Program-made: the position numbers and the translations under genes
In this document: positions 1 to 8,642 of the stretch, piece by piece
How the letters are laid out: each line of letters begins with the position of its first letter
Numbering within the stretch: position 1 is the stretch's first letter
Notes under the pieces: generated by a model
Databases searched by the model: none
What the model was told of the DNA's origin: nothing
Seen by the model: the letters and a program-made list of their open reading frames with translations, nothing else
Source of the DNA: Reyranella sp.
Lineage (GTDB): Bacteria; Pseudomonadota; Alphaproteobacteria; Reyranellales; Reyranellaceae
NCBI RefSeq assembly: GCF_004297265.1
Contig: NZ_SCUT01000058.1
Coordinates: 1 to 64,000 of the forward strand
Direction of reading: 5' to 3'
DNA: 64,000 nt

Positions 1-8
1 GCGCTCCT

Positions 9-1229
9 ATGAGCGAGGTCCTCGGAGCCCTCGACGGTGTCCGTATTGTCGACCTCACGCAGATGCTGGCCGGGCCCTACTGCACGATGCTGCTGGCCGA
101 CCAGGGCGCGGAGGTCATCAAGGTCGAGCCGCTCGATGGCGACCACACGCGCATCATCGGGCCGTATCACGCCGACGACAGGCTCAAGGCCTTCGGCGGC
201 TATTTCGCCTCGGTGAACCGTAACAAGAAGTCGATCGCCATCGACCTCAAGACGGAGGCCGGCCGCGATCTCGTCCTGAAGCTCTGCGACAAGGCCGATG
301 CGGTGGTCGAGAACTATCGCGGCGGTGTCATGGATCGCCTCGGCCTCAGCTACGAGACCCTGCACGCCCGCAATCCCAAGCTGGTCTACGCCACCATCCG
401 CGGCTTCGGCGACGTGCGTACCGGCAAGAGCCCCTATTCGGACTTCCCGGCCTACGATGTCATCAGCCAGGCCATGGGCGGCATCATGGCCATCACCGGC
501 CCGGACAAGGATACGCCGATGAAGGTCGGCCCCGGCGTCGGCGACATCGTGCCGGCGATCACCTGCGCCTTCGGCATCGTCTCGGCGATCCTGCGGGCCT
601 ACAAGACCGGCAAGGGCCAGTTCGTCGACGTCGGCATGGTCGACGCGATCCTCGCCGTCTGCGAGCGCATCATGCACCAGCATTCCTATGCGCAGACGCT
701 GCCGCATCCCGAGGGCAACCACCATCCCCTGCTCTGCCCGTTCGGCATGTTCCCGGCCAAGGACGGCTTCGTGACGATCGCCGCCCATGCCGACGCGCAC
801 TTTCCGATCCTGTGCCGGCTGATCGACAAGGCGGACTTCGCCACCGATCCGCGGTTCATCACCGTGCAGGACCGCCGGGCCAACCAGGACGTCCTCATCG
901 CCACGGTCTCCGACTTCACTCGCCAGCGCACCAAGCAGGAGCTGCTGAAGCATTTCGGCGGCAAGGTGCCCTTCTCGCCCGTCTACAACGTGCGCGACAT
1001 CGTGGCTGATCCCCATTTCAAGGCGCGGGACATGCTGCCCTGGGTGCCTCATCCCGGCCTCGACCACGAAGTGCAGATCGCGGGCGTCGCGGTGAAGATG
1101 ACCGAGACCCCCGGAAAGGTGCGCCATCGCGCGCCGTTGCTGGGCGAACATACCGACGAGTATCTGAAGACCATCGGCCTCGGCGCGGGCGACATCGCCC
1201 GGCTGCGCGCCGACAAGATCGTAGCCTGA
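9..1229 (+). CDS. CaiB/BaiF family (class III) CoA-transferase
   Basis: A 406-residue class III CoA-transferase, which moves CoA between carboxylic acids in the cytoplasm. The N-terminal family signature (GVRIVDLTQMLAGPYCTMLLAD, residues about 10-30) and the conserved G-x-G-D-I segment are visible. By family comparison D179 would be the catalytic aspartate that forms the acyl anhydride. The length is normal for the family. The next gene, a CitE/malyl-CoA-lyase-like enzyme, starts only 12 bp after its stop, so the two are very likely co-transcribed. A transferase that activates a C4-C6 dicarboxylate followed by a lyase that cleaves the thioester is the expected logic (itaconate/citramalate or mesaconate type). 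The exact acid cannot be read from the sequence. The first 8 bases of the window are too short to show a ribosome site. Confidence 0.9.
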   Translation: MSEVLGALDGVRIVDLTQMLAGPYCTMLLADQGAEVIKVEPLDGDHTRIIGPYHADDRLKAFGGYFASVNRNKKSIAIDLKTEAGRDLVLKLCDKADAVVENYRGGVMDRLGLSYETLHARNPKLVYATIRGFGDVRTGKSPYSDFPAYDVISQAMGGIMAITGPDKDTPMKVGPGVGDIVPAITCAFGIVSAILRAYKTGKGQFVDVGMVDAILAVCERIMHQHSYAQTLPHPEGNHHPLLCPFGMFPAKDGFVTIAAHADAHFPILCRLIDKADFATDPRFITVQDRRANQDVLIATVSDFTRQRTKQELLKHFGGKVPFSPVYNVRDIVADPHFKARDMLPWVPHPGLDHEVQIAGVAVKMTETPGKVRHRAPLLGEHTDEYLKTIGLGAGDIARLRADKIVA

Positions 1230-1240
1230 GGAGAAGATTG

Positions 1241-2155
1241 ATGACCGACCGTCCCAAGCGCGCCCGCCGCGTCCAGCTCTCGACCCCGGGGTCCAGCGAG
1301 AAGATGATCCAGAAGGCGTCGGAGTCGAAGGCCGATCACGTCTTCCTCGACCTCGAGGACGCCGTCGCCCCCAGCCAGAAGCGCGACGCCCGCAAGAAGA
1401 TCATCGAGGGCCTGAAGACGCTCAACTGGAAGGGCAAGACGCGCTGCGTGCGCATCAACGACCTGACCACCGAGTATGCCTACGAGGACATCATCGAGAT
1501 CGTCGAGGGCGCGGGCGAGCATCTCGACACGATCATGATGACCAAGGTGCAGACGGCCGCCGATGTGCTGTTCGCCGACAAGCTGCTCCATCAGATCGAG
1601 AAGAAGCTGAAGATGAAGCGCCGGATCGGCCTCGAGGCGCTGATCGAGGAAGTCGAGGGCATGCAGAACGTCGACGCGATCGCCGCCTGCACGCCGCGCC
1701 TCGAATGCCTGGTGTTCGGCATGGGCGACTTCTCCGCCTCGATGGGCGTCACCAACAAGAATGTCGGCGAGACCGACGGCTATCCCGGCGACATCTGGCA
1801 CTACGCCCGGTTTCGCCTGATCATGGCCTGCCGCGCCGCCGGCATCGATCCGGTCGACGGTCCTTTCGCCGACTTCAAGAATCCCGACGCCTATCGCGAG
1901 GAGTGCAGGCGCTCGATGATCCTGGGCTGCGTCGGCAAGTGGGCGATCCACCCGTCGCAGATCGACATCGCGCTCGACGTCTATTCGCCCAAGGCCGAGG
2001 ACATCGCCCGCGCCCGCAAGCTCGAGAAGGCCTACGCCGAGGCCGAGGCCGCCGGCCTGGGTGCGATCAACGTCGACGGCATCATGGTCGACGTCGCCTC
2101 GATCCGAATCCTGCGCAACACCATTCTGAACAAGGCCGATCTCTACGGCCTCTAG
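1241..2155 (+). CDS. HpcH/HpaI-CitE family lyase (malyl-/citramalyl-CoA lyase-like)
   Basis: A 304-residue TIM-barrel lyase of the citrate-lyase beta / malyl-CoA lyase group, which cleaves beta-hydroxyacyl-CoA thioesters to acetyl-CoA plus a 2-oxoacid. Visible family marks are LSTPGSSEKMIQKA near the N-terminus, VFLDLEDAV (acidic strand), IGLEALIEEVEG (metal-binding Glu) and VFGMGDFSASMG (metal-binding Asp). ATG 1241 is preferred over the TTG at 1238 because GAGGAGA lies about 6 bases upstream of it. The gene sits between the CoA-transferase and an MFS carrier in an apparent three-gene cassette. L-malyl-CoA, beta-methylmalyl-CoA and citramalyl-CoA are all possible substrates. Confidence 0.88.
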   Translation: MTDRPKRARRVQLSTPGSSEKMIQKASESKADHVFLDLEDAVAPSQKRDARKKIIEGLKTLNWKGKTRCVRINDLTTEYAYEDIIEIVEGAGEHLDTIMMTKVQTAADVLFADKLLHQIEKKLKMKRRIGLEALIEEVEGMQNVDAIAACTPRLECLVFGMGDFSASMGVTNKNVGETDGYPGDIWHYARFRLIMACRAAGIDPVDGPFADFKNPDAYREECRRSMILGCVGKWAIHPSQIDIALDVYSPKAEDIARARKLEKAYAEAEAAGLGAINVDGIMVDVASIRILRNTILNKADLYGL

Positions 2156-2171
2156 GATCCGGACGGGCGCG

Positions 2172-3380
2172 GTGCCGAATTCGGAGGACCCGCGCCCGGG
2201 GTTGCGGCAAGCGCTCGTCCCGATCGGGGCGATGCTGGGCACGCAGATGCTCATCTCGCTGGCGGTGCTGTCGCTCAGCGTGCTGATGCCCGCGGTCGCA
2301 CGGGACCTCGGGATCTCGCCGAAGCTCGTCGGCGCCTTCACGGCCGTAACCTATGCCATCGCCTCGGGCGTTGCCCTGTGGAGCGCGGCGCCGATCTCGC
2401 GGCTGGGCGCCGTCCGAATCTGCCAGTTCGCCATGCTGGCCGCCGCAATAGGCCTCGCCCTGAATGCCGCGGCCTTCGTCGCAGCGACCGTCGTCGCGGT
2501 GGCTTTCATCGGCTTCGCCCAGGGCCCGATCAATCCCGCTTCGGCGCACATCCTGAGCCAGCGTGTGCCGCGCGCCTGGTTCAGCCTGGTCTTCTCGGTC
2601 AAGCAGACCGGTGTCCCGTTGGGCTTTGCTGCCGCCGGCGTCCTTCTGCCGATGCTCCTGCCTGCGCTTGGATGGCGGGGCGCCTCCCTGGCGGCGGCCG
2701 CCCTGTTGCTGGCCGGTGCCGGGGCGCTCGAACTGCTGCGCTCCCGTCTCGATGCCTCGGTCGCCCCCTCCGCCCCGTCCGAAGGCATCTGGTCGTCGAT
2801 CGTCCACGTGATGCGCCACCCGGAGATGCGCGTCCTCGGCTGGTCGGCGCTGCTCTACGTCGTGGCGCAGCACACCTTCACGTTCTTCCTCGTGACCTAT
2901 CTCTACGAGCACTGCCGCCTCAGCATCGCCGAAGCGGGCTTCCTGCTCTTCCTGGCCCAGATCGGCGGCACGGTGCAGCGCCTGATCCTGGGTGCACTGG
3001 GGGACCGCTTTCCGCGCATGATGCTGCTGGGCTGGACGGGGGTGGGAATTGCCCTGGGCGCCGTCGCCACGAGCCTGATCTCGGCCGACACGCCCTACTG
3101 GCTGATCGGCCTGATCGTCTTTGCCTACGGTACGGTCGTCATCAGCTGGAACGGCGTCTCGATCGCCGAATTCGCGGCTCTCGCCCCGGCCGGACAGGTC
3201 GCCGCCGTCGCCGCCGTCCAGACCGCCCTCGCCTTCTCCGGCGCTGTCATCGGCCCGCCGCTCTTCGGCCTGATCGCCGCCGTCGCCGACTATCGCAGCG
3301 CCTTCCTCATCGTCGCGGCCTGCGTCCTTGCGGCCGCGATCTGGCAGATCGTCACCTCCGCACGCCTGCGCGCGACCTGA
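2172..3380 (+). CDS. MFS transporter
   Basis: A 402-residue, very hydrophobic protein with about 12 predicted membrane helices in two six-helix halves, typical of the major facilitator superfamily. An SRLGAVR segment between helices 2 and 3 resembles motif A. The start is GTG 2172, 16 bp after the lyase stop, so it probably belongs to the same transcript and may import the acid handled by the upstream CoA-transferase and lyase. The substrate is unknown. It ends 3 bp before the convergent Bug-family gene, leaving no room for a conventional terminator between them. Confidence 0.85.
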   Translation: MPNSEDPRPGLRQALVPIGAMLGTQMLISLAVLSLSVLMPAVARDLGISPKLVGAFTAVTYAIASGVALWSAAPISRLGAVRICQFAMLAAAIGLALNAAAFVAATVVAVAFIGFAQGPINPASAHILSQRVPRAWFSLVFSVKQTGVPLGFAAAGVLLPMLLPALGWRGASLAAAALLLAGAGALELLRSRLDASVAPSAPSEGIWSSIVHVMRHPEMRVLGWSALLYVVAQHTFTFFLVTYLYEHCRLSIAEAGFLLFLAQIGGTVQRLILGALGDRFPRMMLLGWTGVGIALGAVATSLISADTPYWLIGLIVFAYGTVVISWNGVSIAEFAALAPAGQVAAVAAVQTALAFSGAVIGPPLFGLIAAVADYRSAFLIVAACVLAAAIWQIVTSARLRAT

Positions 3381-3383
3381 GCC

Positions 3384-4334
3384 TCAGGGTTCCTTCATGC
3401 CGGCAACCGACACGATCTCGGCCCACTTCTTCGTCTCCGTGGCCTGGAAAGCCGCCAGTTCCTCGGGCGATCCCACGAACGAGATGCCGTAGTTGGCCTT
3501 GAGCAGGTTGAGATAGGCCGGCGACTTGGCGGCCTGCCGCACCAGCGCGTTGAGCTTGTCGATGATGGGTTTCGGGGTGCCGGCGGGCGCGTACATCGCC
3601 GTCCAGGCCCACATCTCGAATCCCGGAACGCCGCTCTCGTCCACCGTCGGGAACTGCTCGAGGCCGGGGATGCGCTGCTTGCTGGTGACCGCGAGCCCGC
3701 GCGCGCGTCCGTCGAGGACGGGCGGCAGGCCAACGGTGAAGTCCGAGAAGATGATGTCGATGCGGCCGCCCAGCAGATCGGTAATCGCCTGCGGCTGGGT
3801 CTTGTAGGGCACGCCCAGCAGATCGATCCCGGTCATGATGCGGAACAACTCGGCGCCGCCGCGGCTCGACCCGTTGCCACTGCCGAAGCTCAGCTTGCCG
3901 GGCTGCGCCTTCGCAAGCGCAACAAATTCCTGGATGGTCTTTGCCGGAAGGTCATTGCGCACCATGACGACCTGGGCGCCCAGCGTGATTCCGGCGACTG
4001 GCGCGAAGCTCTTCACGGGATCGTAGGCCAGCGACTTGTAGACGTGCGGATTGATCGCCTGCGTCGTCTGCGTGGTGAAGAACAGCGTGTAGCCGTCGGG
4101 TGCCGCGCTCGCCGCCGCCTGCGCCGCGATCTGGCCTTCCGCGCCGGGCTTGTTGTCGATGACGACGGTCTGTCCGGTCTGGACGGCGATGTCCTGGCCG
4201 ATCGCACGCGCGGCAATGTCGGTCGCGGTGCCCGGACCGAAGGCCGTGATGATCTTGATGGGCTTCGACGGATAGTCCTGGGCGACGGCCGGCATCGCGA
4301 GAAGCATTCCGACCAGCAAACTGAGGAGTTTCAT
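3384..4334 (-). CDS. Bug/TctC family tripartite tricarboxylate-type solute receptor
   Basis: A 316-residue periplasmic binding protein of the Bug family. A Sec signal peptide (MKLLSLLVGMLLAMPAVAQ) precedes the family opening YPSKPIKIITAFGPGT. The body has the usual VVIDNKPGAEGQIAA and APDGYTLFF segments near residues 55-90, which line the carboxylate-binding cleft. The length is standard. No TctA/TctB membrane genes are nearby, so this is an orphan receptor, as is usual for expanded Bug families. It is divergent from the family-5 peptide-type binding protein at 4397. The ligand (a carboxylate, amide or aromatic acid) is unknown. Confidence 0.92.
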   Translation of the reverse strand: MKLLSLLVGMLLAMPAVAQDYPSKPIKIITAFGPGTATDIAARAIGQDIAVQTGQTVVIDNKPGAEGQIAAQAAASAAPDGYTLFFTTQTTQAINPHVYKSLAYDPVKSFAPVAGITLGAQVVMVRNDLPAKTIQEFVALAKAQPGKLSFGSGNGSSRGGAELFRIMTGIDLLGVPYKTQPQAITDLLGGRIDIIFSDFTVGLPPVLDGRARGLAVTSKQRIPGLEQFPTVDESGVPGFEMWAWTAMYAPAGTPKPIIDKLNALVRQAAKSPAYLNLLKANYGISFVGSPEELAAFQATETKKWAEIVSVAGMKEP

Positions 4335-4396
4335 GGACCAACTCTAGGCACAGCGAAGTGCTAGCGTCATCACAAAGAAAAGGAGGAAACGGACGA

Positions 4397-5983
4397 ATGA
4401 GGTTTCCAGCACTGGTGCTCGCCGCGGCCGTTGCGGCTCTGGCCGCCGCTCCCGCCGCCTGGGCGCAGAAATCCGGCGGCACGCTCAAGATCGCTCACAT
4501 GGACAATCCGCCGAGCGCGTCGATCCACGAGGAGGCGACGATCTCGACCGTCATGCCGTTCATGTCGGTCTACAACAACCTGGTGATGTTCGATCCGAAG
4601 ACGAAGCAGAACACGCCGGACAACATCATTCCCGACCTCGCTACCGAATGGAAATGGAGCGACGACGGCAAGCAGCTCACCTTCAAGCTGCGCGACGGCG
4701 TGAAGTGGCACGACGGCAAACCCTTCAGTAGCGCCGACGTGAAATGCACCTGGGACATGGTGATCTCCGACGAATCGAAGCTGCGCAAGAATCCGCGCAA
4801 GACCTGGTACTTCAATCTCGAAAAGGTCACGGTCAACGGCGACCGCGAGGCGACCTTTCATCTCAAGCGGCCGCAGCCCTCCCTGCTCACCATGCTCGCC
4901 GCGGCCTTCTCGCCGGTCTATCCCTGCCACGTCCCGACGGCGCAGATGCGCCAGAAGCCGATCGGCACCGGCCCGTTCAAGTTCGTCGAGATGAAGCAGA
5001 ACGAGTCGATCAAGCTCGTGCGCAATCCGGATTACTGGAAGCCAGGTCGCCCCTATCTCGACGCGATCGAATTCTCGATCATCCCGAACCGAGCGACCTC
5101 GCTCCTGACCTTCGTCGCCGGCAAGCTCGACATGACCTTCACGTCCGTCGTCACGCCGGCCATGGTCAACGATCTCAAGGTCCAGGCGCCGACGGCGATC
5201 TGCGAGGCGCAGCCGACCAACACCCAGGCCAACCTGCTGGTCAATCGCGAGAAGCCTCCGTTCGACGATGCAAAGGTGCGCCGGGCCATGGCCCTGTCGA
5301 TCGACCGCAACGCCTTCAACGAGATCCTCGGTCAGGGCAATTACCGGATCGGCGGCGCCATGCTGCCGCCACCGGAGGGCCTCTGGGGCATGCCGACCGA
5401 GTTCCTCTCGACCGTTGCGGGCTATGGCCCCGACGTCGCCAAGGCCCGCGAGGAAGGCCGGAAGATCATGGCAGACCTCGGCTACACCGCCGAGAAGCCG
5501 CTGAAGATCAAGGTCTCGACCCGCAACATCCCGAGCTATCGTGACCCCGCGGTCATCCTGATCGACCACCTGAAGCAGGTGAACATCCAGGCCGAGCTGG
5601 AGCCGCTCGAGACCGCCGTCTGGTACAACCGCATGATGCGCCGCGACTTCTCCATCGGCATGAACATCCAGGGCGTCGGCGTCGACGATCCCGACGTCGT
5701 CTTCTACGAGACCTTCCGCTGCGGCTCGGAGCGCAACTACACGAACTACTGCAATCCGGAAGTCGAGAAGCTGTTCGACCAGCAGTCGACGATGACCGAC
5801 ATGGAGGCCCGCCGGAAGCTCGTCTGGGAGATCGACAAGAAGCTGCAGGAGGACGGCGCGCGCCCGGTCATCCAGCATGGCTGGGGCGGCACCTGCTGGC
5901 GCCCGGAGGTCAAGGCCGTGAACCTCGCGGTCAACACCATCTACAATCACTGGCGCTTCGAGGACGTCTGGCTCGACCGCTAG
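4397..5983 (+). CDS. ABC transporter substrate-binding protein, family 5 (peptide/nickel type)
   Basis: A 528-residue extracellular solute-binding protein of the DppA/OppA cluster. The ATG at 4397 follows a strong AGGAGG at 4381-4386, and the protein opens with a Sec signal peptide ending in AWAQ. The family signature occurs in the first third: LATEWKWSDDGKQLTFKLRDGVKWHDGKPFSSADV. The lobe motif GTGPFKFVEMKQNESIKLVRNPDYW is also present. No permease or ATPase genes accompany it, so it must share a transporter encoded elsewhere or act alone. Its substrate could be peptides, opines or other oligomers. Confidence 0.9.
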   Translation: MRFPALVLAAAVAALAAAPAAWAQKSGGTLKIAHMDNPPSASIHEEATISTVMPFMSVYNNLVMFDPKTKQNTPDNIIPDLATEWKWSDDGKQLTFKLRDGVKWHDGKPFSSADVKCTWDMVISDESKLRKNPRKTWYFNLEKVTVNGDREATFHLKRPQPSLLTMLAAAFSPVYPCHVPTAQMRQKPIGTGPFKFVEMKQNESIKLVRNPDYWKPGRPYLDAIEFSIIPNRATSLLTFVAGKLDMTFTSVVTPAMVNDLKVQAPTAICEAQPTNTQANLLVNREKPPFDDAKVRRAMALSIDRNAFNEILGQGNYRIGGAMLPPPEGLWGMPTEFLSTVAGYGPDVAKAREEGRKIMADLGYTAEKPLKIKVSTRNIPSYRDPAVILIDHLKQVNIQAELEPLETAVWYNRMMRRDFSIGMNIQGVGVDDPDVVFYETFRCGSERNYTNYCNPEVEKLFDQQSTMTDMEARRKLVWEIDKKLQEDGARPVIQHGWGGTCWRPEVKAVNLAVNTIYNHWRFEDVWLDR

Positions 5984-6024
5984 GACGTCGTTAGGCTCGG
6001 GCCGACGAATGATCGGAGGTTTCG

Positions 6025-6528
6025 ATGATCAAGGGTCTGCACCACAATGCCTATCGCTGCCGCGATTCGGAGGAGACGAGGAAGTTCTATGAGGACTTCC
6101 TGGGCCTTCCGCTCGTCCATACGCTGCTGATCGAGCAGACCAAGACCGGCCGCAAGACCGGCGCCGGCGTCCTGCACACCTTCTTCCAGCTCGACGACGG
6201 CTCGTGCCTGGCTTTCTTCGAGGCACCCGACATGCCGTTCGACTTCAAGGACCAGCACGACTTCGACCTCCACATCGCGCTGGAGGTCGAGCCCGACCAT
6301 CTCGACCGGATGTTCGCCCGGGGCAAGGCCGAAGGCCGCGAGGTGCGCGGCGTCTCCGACCATCATTTCATCCGGTCGATCTACTTTCGCGACCCCAACG
6401 GCTACGTGATCGAACTCGCAGCCAAGGTCCCCGGCCAGGAATCGGCGCTCGACCCGACCAGGAACGGAGCACGCGCCAAGCTCGGCGACTGGCAGGCGCG
6501 CAAGTCCGCTGAACGCGGAGCGCCGTGA
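6025..6528 (+). CDS. VOC-fold (glyoxalase/extradiol dioxygenase superfamily) protein
   Basis: A 167-residue cytoplasmic protein of the vicinal oxygen chelate fold. It opens with IKGLHHNAYRCRDSEETRKFYEDFLGLPLV, the usual first beta-alpha unit with an early metal-ligand histidine (H6/H7). It ends its domain with FRDPNGYVIELAAK, where the Glu is the usual last metal ligand. An EDHHFIRS-like segment (SDHHFIRSIYF) supplies a central histidine. It is followed by a convergent dienelactone-hydrolase gene 16 bp away. The reaction cannot be assigned: lyase, dioxygenase and isomerase activities all occur in this fold. Confidence 0.85.
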   Translation: MIKGLHHNAYRCRDSEETRKFYEDFLGLPLVHTLLIEQTKTGRKTGAGVLHTFFQLDDGSCLAFFEAPDMPFDFKDQHDFDLHIALEVEPDHLDRMFARGKAEGREVRGVSDHHFIRSIYFRDPNGYVIELAAKVPGQESALDPTRNGARAKLGDWQARKSAERGAP

Positions 6529-6544
6529 TCCTCGTCTCCTGCCG

Positions 6545-7285
6545 TCAGCCGAGGTTTCGGCGGTAGAGAGCGATCAGACGCTCCCAGTGACGCTCGGCGG
6601 CCGGCTTGTCGTAGCACCAACGCTGCGGGAAGGCGAAGCCGTGGTGCACGGTCGGCTGGACCTCGAGTTCACCCTTCGCGCCGGACTTGTCGAACAGGGC
6701 CTTCAGTTCCTTGACCATGTCGGTCGGCGCCAGTTCGTCGTGCTCGGCGCAGGAAATGTAGAGTTCGCCCTTCGCCTTACCGAGTGTGAGGTGCGGGCTC
6801 TCGACCGCGTCGCTCACCAGCCAGGTTCCGTAGAAGGAGGCCGCCGCCGCGATGCGATCCGGAAAGCGCGCGGCCGCCGCCAGCGAATAAGGACCGCTCA
6901 TGCAGTAGCCATGGGTGCCGACCGGCCCCTGCTTCGATTCCTTCTGGCCGTCGGCATAAGCGATCATAGCCGCCACATCGTCCATCACTGGTGGAATGGT
7001 CATCCTGGTCCGGACCGCGCGCATGCGCTTGTGCTCGTCGCTGCCGTGCTTCAGCACGTCGGGCCCGTACTTCGTGTCCGTACCGGCCCGGTAATAGAGG
7101 TTAGGCAGCATCACATAGTAGCCGACCGTCGCCAGCCGGCGCGCCATGTCATAGAGCTCCTCGCGGATACCGGGAGCGTCCATCAGGAAGAGGACCGGCG
7201 GGTAGGGCCCACCCCTCTCCGGATGGCAGATGAAGGTTTCCATCGCCCCGTCCCTGGTCGGGATGTCCAGAATTTTCTCGATCAT
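6545..7285 (-). CDS. Dienelactone hydrolase family protein
   Basis: A 246-residue alpha/beta hydrolase of the dienelactone hydrolase family with the cysteine nucleophile typical of this group (GTHGYCMSGPYSLA). The other likely triad members are the Asp in ISCAEHDELAP and the His in VHHGFAFPQR. The length matches the family. Members hydrolyse cyclic or ester bonds, classically in chloroaromatic degradation, but many have other substrates. No aromatic-ring pathway surrounds it. It is convergent with the VOC gene and divergent from the amino-acid-type binding protein at 7363. Confidence 0.9.
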   Translation of the reverse strand: MIEKILDIPTRDGAMETFICHPERGGPYPPVLFLMDAPGIREELYDMARRLATVGYYVMLPNLYYRAGTDTKYGPDVLKHGSDEHKRMRAVRTRMTIPPVMDDVAAMIAYADGQKESKQGPVGTHGYCMSGPYSLAAAARFPDRIAAAASFYGTWLVSDAVESPHLTLGKAKGELYISCAEHDELAPTDMVKELKALFDKSGAKGELEVQPTVHHGFAFPQRWCYDKPAAERHWERLIALYRRNLG

Positions 7286-7362
7286 GGGAAGTCCCCTCCG
7301 CCTTGCAGAATGCCGGCACCTTGATAGGCTTCGCTCAATAACAAAGCCTAGGGAGAGAAACG

Positions 7363-8577
7363 ATGAGACGTAACCTGTTCAGCACGGCCGCATTCTGCCT
7401 TGCGGCCTGGGCGCTGCCGGCGGCCGCCCAGCTTTCCGACAATACCCTGAAGCTCGGCGTCGCCACCGACCTGTCGAGCCTCTATGCCGACATCAACGGT
7501 CCGGGCGCGGTGCTCGCCGTCCAGATGGCGATCGAGGATTTCGGCGGCTCCGTGCTCGGCCAGAAGATCGAACTCGTGTCCGGCGACATCCAGAACAAGG
7601 CGGATGTCGCAGCCACCACGGTCGGCCGCTGGTACGACAACGAGAAGGTCGACATGGTGATGGGCGCCGGCGCCTCCTCCTCGTCGATCGCCGCCGCCCG
7701 TGTGGCCGGCGACAAGAAGAGGATCTTCATCGCCCCCGACCCCGCCTCGTCGGACCTGACCGGCAAGCTCTGCAATCCCTACCTGATCCACTGGGTCTAC
7801 GACACCGCGGCCCTCGCCAACGGAACCGGCTCGGCGGTCGTGAAGGCCGGCGGCAAGACCTGGTTCTTCCTCACCGCTGACTATGCCTTCGGCTATGCGC
7901 TGGAGCGCGACGTTTCCGCCGTCGTGAAGGCCGCCGGAGGCACCGTGGTCGGCGGCGTCAAGCATCCGATCAACACCAACGACTTCTCGTCGTTCCTGCT
8001 GCAGGCGCAGGCCTCCAAGGCGCAGATCATCGGTCTCGCAAATGCCGGTGGCGACACGATCAACTCGATCAAGCAGGCTTCCGAGTTCGGCATCGTCAAG
8101 GGTGGCCAGAAGCTTGCGGGCCTTCTGGTCTTCATCTCGGACATCCATTCGCTGGGCCTCGAGCGCGCACAGGGCCTCAACCTGACCGAGGCGTTCTACT
8201 GGGATCTCAACGACCGCACGCGCGCCTTCGCCAAGAAGTTCGCCGCCAGGTTCAACGGCAAGATGCCGACCAGCGTGCAGGCCGGCTTCTACTCGGCGAC
8301 GCTCGCCTACCTGAACGCGGTCAAGTCGACCGGAACGGACGATGCCGACAAGGTGATGGCCGCCATGAAGGCCGCCAAGTGGGACGATCCCATCTTCGGG
8401 CCGAGCTACGTCCGCCAGGACGGCCGCAAGATGCACGACATGTATCTCTTCGAGGTCAAGAAGCCCTCGGAGTCGAAGGGCCCGTGGGACTACTACAAGC
8501 TCCTTTCCAAGATCTCCGGCGAGGAGGCATTCCGCCCCCTGGCCAACAGCGAGTGTCCACTGGTGAAGAAGAACTGA
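7363..8577 (+). CDS. ABC transporter substrate-binding protein, branched-chain amino acid (LivJ/K) type
   Basis: A 404-residue periplasmic binding protein with an N-terminal Sec signal (cleavage after LPAAAQ) and the LivJ-type opening LKLGVATDLSSLYADINGPGAVLAVQMAIEDFGG. The middle region PASSDLTGKLCNPYLIHWVYDT is typical of the subfamily found in proteobacteria with large Liv repertoires. No permease or ATPase genes are adjacent. The liv genes at 60.6-64 kb are too far away to be co-transcribed. The ligand may be an amino acid, an amide or an aromatic acid. Confidence 0.9.
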   Translation: MRRNLFSTAAFCLAAWALPAAAQLSDNTLKLGVATDLSSLYADINGPGAVLAVQMAIEDFGGSVLGQKIELVSGDIQNKADVAATTVGRWYDNEKVDMVMGAGASSSSIAAARVAGDKKRIFIAPDPASSDLTGKLCNPYLIHWVYDTAALANGTGSAVVKAGGKTWFFLTADYAFGYALERDVSAVVKAAGGTVVGGVKHPINTNDFSSFLLQAQASKAQIIGLANAGGDTINSIKQASEFGIVKGGQKLAGLLVFISDIHSLGLERAQGLNLTEAFYWDLNDRTRAFAKKFAARFNGKMPTSVQAGFYSATLAYLNAVKSTGTDDADKVMAAMKAAKWDDPIFGPSYVRQDGRKMHDMYLFEVKKPSESKGPWDYYKLLSKISGEEAFRPLANSECPLVKKN

Positions 8578-8586
8578 ACCGGGAGT

Positions 8587-8617
8587 CCCGTGGTGGGCGG
8601 CCGCCGGCCATCACGGG
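8587..8617 (+). terminator. Hairpin after the Liv-type binding protein gene
   Basis: A 10-base stem (8587-8596 with 8608-8617, one G-T wobble) encloses an 11-base loop that itself holds GCGGCCGC. It starts 9 bp after the stop at 8577 and lies just upstream of the next gene. There is no T run, so Rho-independent termination is uncertain. Confidence 0.35.
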
Positions 8618-8642
8618 ATGCCTGCCCTTAACGCCGCGTACC

